Below are positions 3,977-5,567 of a stretch of DNA of 5,567 nt, one piece after another. The position numbers and the translations under genes are program-made. The notes beneath the pieces are model-generated. The model saw only the letters and a list, made by a program, of their open reading frames with translations. It did not search any database and was not told the DNA's origin. This DNA comes from an uncultured Clostridia bacterium (lineage in GTDB: Bacteria; Bacillota; Clostridia; Oscillospirales; Oscillospiraceae). Location of the stretch: assembly GCA_945918815.1 (NCBI GenBank), contig CAMEIU010000139.1, positions 1-5,567 of the forward strand. The letters run 5' to 3'. Position 1 is the stretch's first letter. Each line of letters starts with the position of its first letter.

Positions 3977-4549
3977 ATGTCCAAAACACAAACTTTTAAT
4001 GTCAAACGTCTCGTCACCAACGCCGTGCTCATCGCCCTGTTCTTTGTGCTGTCCATGTTTTCCGTGACCATCGGCGGCATCAAGATCACCTTCGCCTCTC
4101 TGCCCGGGATTCTGGCCGGTATGCTCTTCGGCCCCATCGACGGCTTCATTGTGGGCTTCCTGGGGGCGTTTCTGGAGCAGATGCTGAAATTCGGCTTCAC
4201 GCCGACCACGCTGCTGTGGATGCTGCCGCCTGCCATGCGGGGCCTGTGCGTGGGCCTGGGAACGGTGCTGTTCAAAAAGCAGATGTCCCTGGACCACATC
4301 TTCTCCGCCCACCGGCCCTATGTGTATTACCTGGTCAACTGGGTCACCGCGGTCCTGGTCAGCCTGGGCAACACCGGCGCCTATTATGTAGATTCCATCC
4401 TGTATGACTATTACAGCTACGCGCTGATTTTCGGCGTCCTCGGAACCCGCATCCTGTCGGGCCTGCTGACGACGACCATCGTCGCCACCGTTGTGCTGCC
4501 GGTGCTGGCCGCCCTTCGGAGAACCAATCTGGTCCGGGCAAGGACCTGA
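3977..4549 (+). CDS. folT: ECF transporter S component, probably folate-specific (FolT-like)
   Basis: A 190-residue integral membrane protein that would capture folate and work with the shared ECF module (EcfA, EcfA', EcfT, encoded elsewhere) for ATP-driven uptake. Hydrophobic segments lie at about 13-32, 40-60, 56-70, 76-98, 115-137 and 148-182, consistent with the six helices of S components. TM1 carries an AxxxA motif (Ala16 and Ala20), which in this family contacts the transmembrane coupling protein EcfT. FASLPGILAGMLFGPIDG (39-56) and PPAMRGL (84-90) are typical of the ECF S fold. Folate specificity is inferred from the THF riboswitch upstream and folC downstream, not from binding residues. 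ATG 3977 has GGAGG 8 nt upstream; an in-frame TTG at 3962 lies inside the terminator stem and overlaps that site, so it is rejected. Confidence 0.85.
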   Translation: MSKTQTFNVKRLVTNAVLIALFFVLSMFSVTIGGIKITFASLPGILAGMLFGPIDGFIVGFLGAFLEQMLKFGFTPTTLLWMLPPAMRGLCVGLGTVLFKKQMSLDHIFSAHRPYVYYLVNWVTAVLVSLGNTGAYYVDSILYDYYSYALIFGVLGTRILSGLLTTTIVATVVLPVLAALRRTNLVRART

Positions 4550-4569
4550 AAGAAAGAAGATAGACCTTT

Positions 4570-5567
4570 ATGACTGTTGAAGAAGCCCTCGTTTACATCC
4601 ACTCCGTCTGCTGGAAAGGCAGCATCCCCGGTCTCAGCCGGACCCGGGAGCTGCTGCGCCGCATGGGCGACCCCCAGAAGGAATTGAAATTCATCCATAT
4701 CGCCGGTACCAACGGCAAAGGCTCCACCGCCGCCATGTCCGCCAACATTCTGCGGAAGGCGGGCTATCATGTGGGTCTCTACACCTCGCCCTACATCTTC
4801 AAATTCCATGAGCGGATGCAGGTTGACGGCGAGAGCATCTCCGACGAAGAGCTGGCGGAAATCACCGAATTCGTCAAGCCCATGGCCGAGACCATGGAGG
4901 ACCATCCCACGGAATTTGAGCTGGTCACCTGCATCGCCTTTGAGTTCTTCAAGCGGCGCCATGTGGACGTGGTGAGCCTGGAGGTGGGCCTGGGCGGTGA
5001 GCTGGACTCCACCAACGTCATCGACCCGCCCCTGGTGTCGGTCATCACCAACATCGGTCTGGACCACACGGAGCTTTTGGGCGACACCCTGGAGAAGATC
5101 GCCGCCACCAAGTCCGGCATCATCAAAGCCGGCTCTCAGGCCGTGACCTACCGGGAGATCCCCTCCGTGGAGGCCGTGTTCGAGGCCCGGTGCAAAGAGG
5201 TGGGCGCCGCCTGGACTCCGGCGGACTTTGACTCCATCCGCCTGGAAAGCGCGTCCCTGGAGGGACAGATCTTCGACTGGGGCCCCTACAAGGCCCTGGA
5301 GCTGCCGCTTCTGGGCGACCATCAGCTGAAAAACGCCGCCGTGGTGCTGACCACCATGACCGTTCTGCGCCGCCTTGGCTGGCAGATCTCCGACGAAGCC
5401 ATCCGGGAGGGTCTTGCCACGGTGTCCTGGCCGGGCCGCTTCGAGCTGGTGGCGAAGAAGCCCCTGTTCATTGTGGACGGCGGCCACAATCCCCAGTGCA
5501 TTGAGGCTCTGGTGAAAAACGTCCGGGATTACCTGGGCGGCCGGAAGCTGACCATTCTCACCGGCGT
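4570..5567 (+). CDS. folC: Folylpolyglutamate synthase / dihydrofolate synthase, 3' end outside window
   Basis: The first 332 codons of FolC are present; family members are about 420-450 residues, so roughly the last quarter is missing. The enzyme adds glutamates to folates with ATP, retaining them in the cell, and in many bacteria also makes dihydrofolate from dihydropteroate. The P-loop is GTNGKGST (46-53). Other family motifs are TSPYIFKFHERM (72-83), EVGLGGELDSTNV (138-150), DHTELLGDTLEKIAATKSGI (165-184), GDHQLKNA (249-256), WPGRFE (287-292) and DGGHNP (303-308). Common forms elsewhere are GGRLDATN and DGAHNP, so this is a mildly divergent version with the key residues kept. The start is 20 nt after the folT stop, with a weak purine-rich site (GAAAGAAG, 4552-4559), implying cotranscription and possibly coupled translation. 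Confidence 0.95.
   Translation, partial: MTVEEALVYIHSVCWKGSIPGLSRTRELLRRMGDPQKELKFIHIAGTNGKGSTAAMSANILRKAGYHVGLYTSPYIFKFHERMQVDGESISDEELAEITEFVKPMAETMEDHPTEFELVTCIAFEFFKRRHVDVVSLEVGLGGELDSTNVIDPPLVSVITNIGLDHTELLGDTLEKIAATKSGIIKAGSQAVTYREIPSVEAVFEARCKEVGAAWTPADFDSIRLESASLEGQIFDWGPYKALELPLLGDHQLKNAAVVLTTMTVLRRLGWQISDEAIREGLATVSWPGRFELVAKKPLFIVDGGHNPQCIEALVKNVRDYLGGRKLTILTG

Noticed and set aside
4417..5487. Minus-strand open frame opposite folT and folC
   Set aside because: Shadow of folC codon usage; composition is Gly/His-rich and featureless, and FolC motifs are intact on the plus strand.

Overview
The window is about 5.6 kb of ordinary bacterial chromosome, most likely from a GC-rich anaerobic Clostridia member close to the gut Oscillospiraceae (Oscillibacter, Flavonifractor and relatives). 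That placement is an inference. It rests on GC-rich coding sequence with AT-rich intergenic regions, Shine-Dalgarno starts, a cytoplasmic-looking Amidase_3/SH3 protein of a type I associate with these bacteria, and a tetrahydrofolate (THF) riboswitch in front of an ECF transporter gene.

Left part (1-628) holds no long gene. A minus-strand gene appears to begin at position 7 and leaves the window. Upstream of it lies a very good minus-strand promoter (TTGACA, 17 bp, TATTAT, with an A-rich UP-like tract). The promoter is followed by a leader of about 215 nt with several hairpins, a possible 30-codon ORF and a terminator-like hairpin with five U. A competing pairing inside the leader suggests attenuation or a stand-alone small RNA. 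Next to it (349-502) is a 154-bp MITE-like palindromic element with imperfect terminal inverted repeats and internal hairpins.

Middle part (629-3754): an AI-2E family membrane protein (+, 629-1762) converges on a small N-acetylmuramoyl-L-alanine amidase with a C-terminal SH3 domain (-, 1837-2580); a perfect 12-bp hairpin separates them. The amidase is divergent from a DEDDh 3'-5' exonuclease (+, 2704-3657) that carries a C-terminal zinc-ribbon-like motif and an Arg/Lys-rich tail. The exonuclease ends at a strong intrinsic terminator.

Right part (3743-5567) is a folate operon: promoter, THF riboswitch, terminator that also hides the ribosome binding site, a folT-like ECF S-component (3977-4549), then folC (4570 to beyond the window). 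Uptake and polyglutamylation of folate are thus placed under control of the folate pool. The sequence allows an explicit switching model: the segment forming the aptamer pseudoknot can alternatively pair with the 5' arm of the terminator. I see no phage, CRISPR, toxin-antitoxin or transposase genes. The least explained DNA is the structured minus-strand leader and the neighbouring palindromic element.
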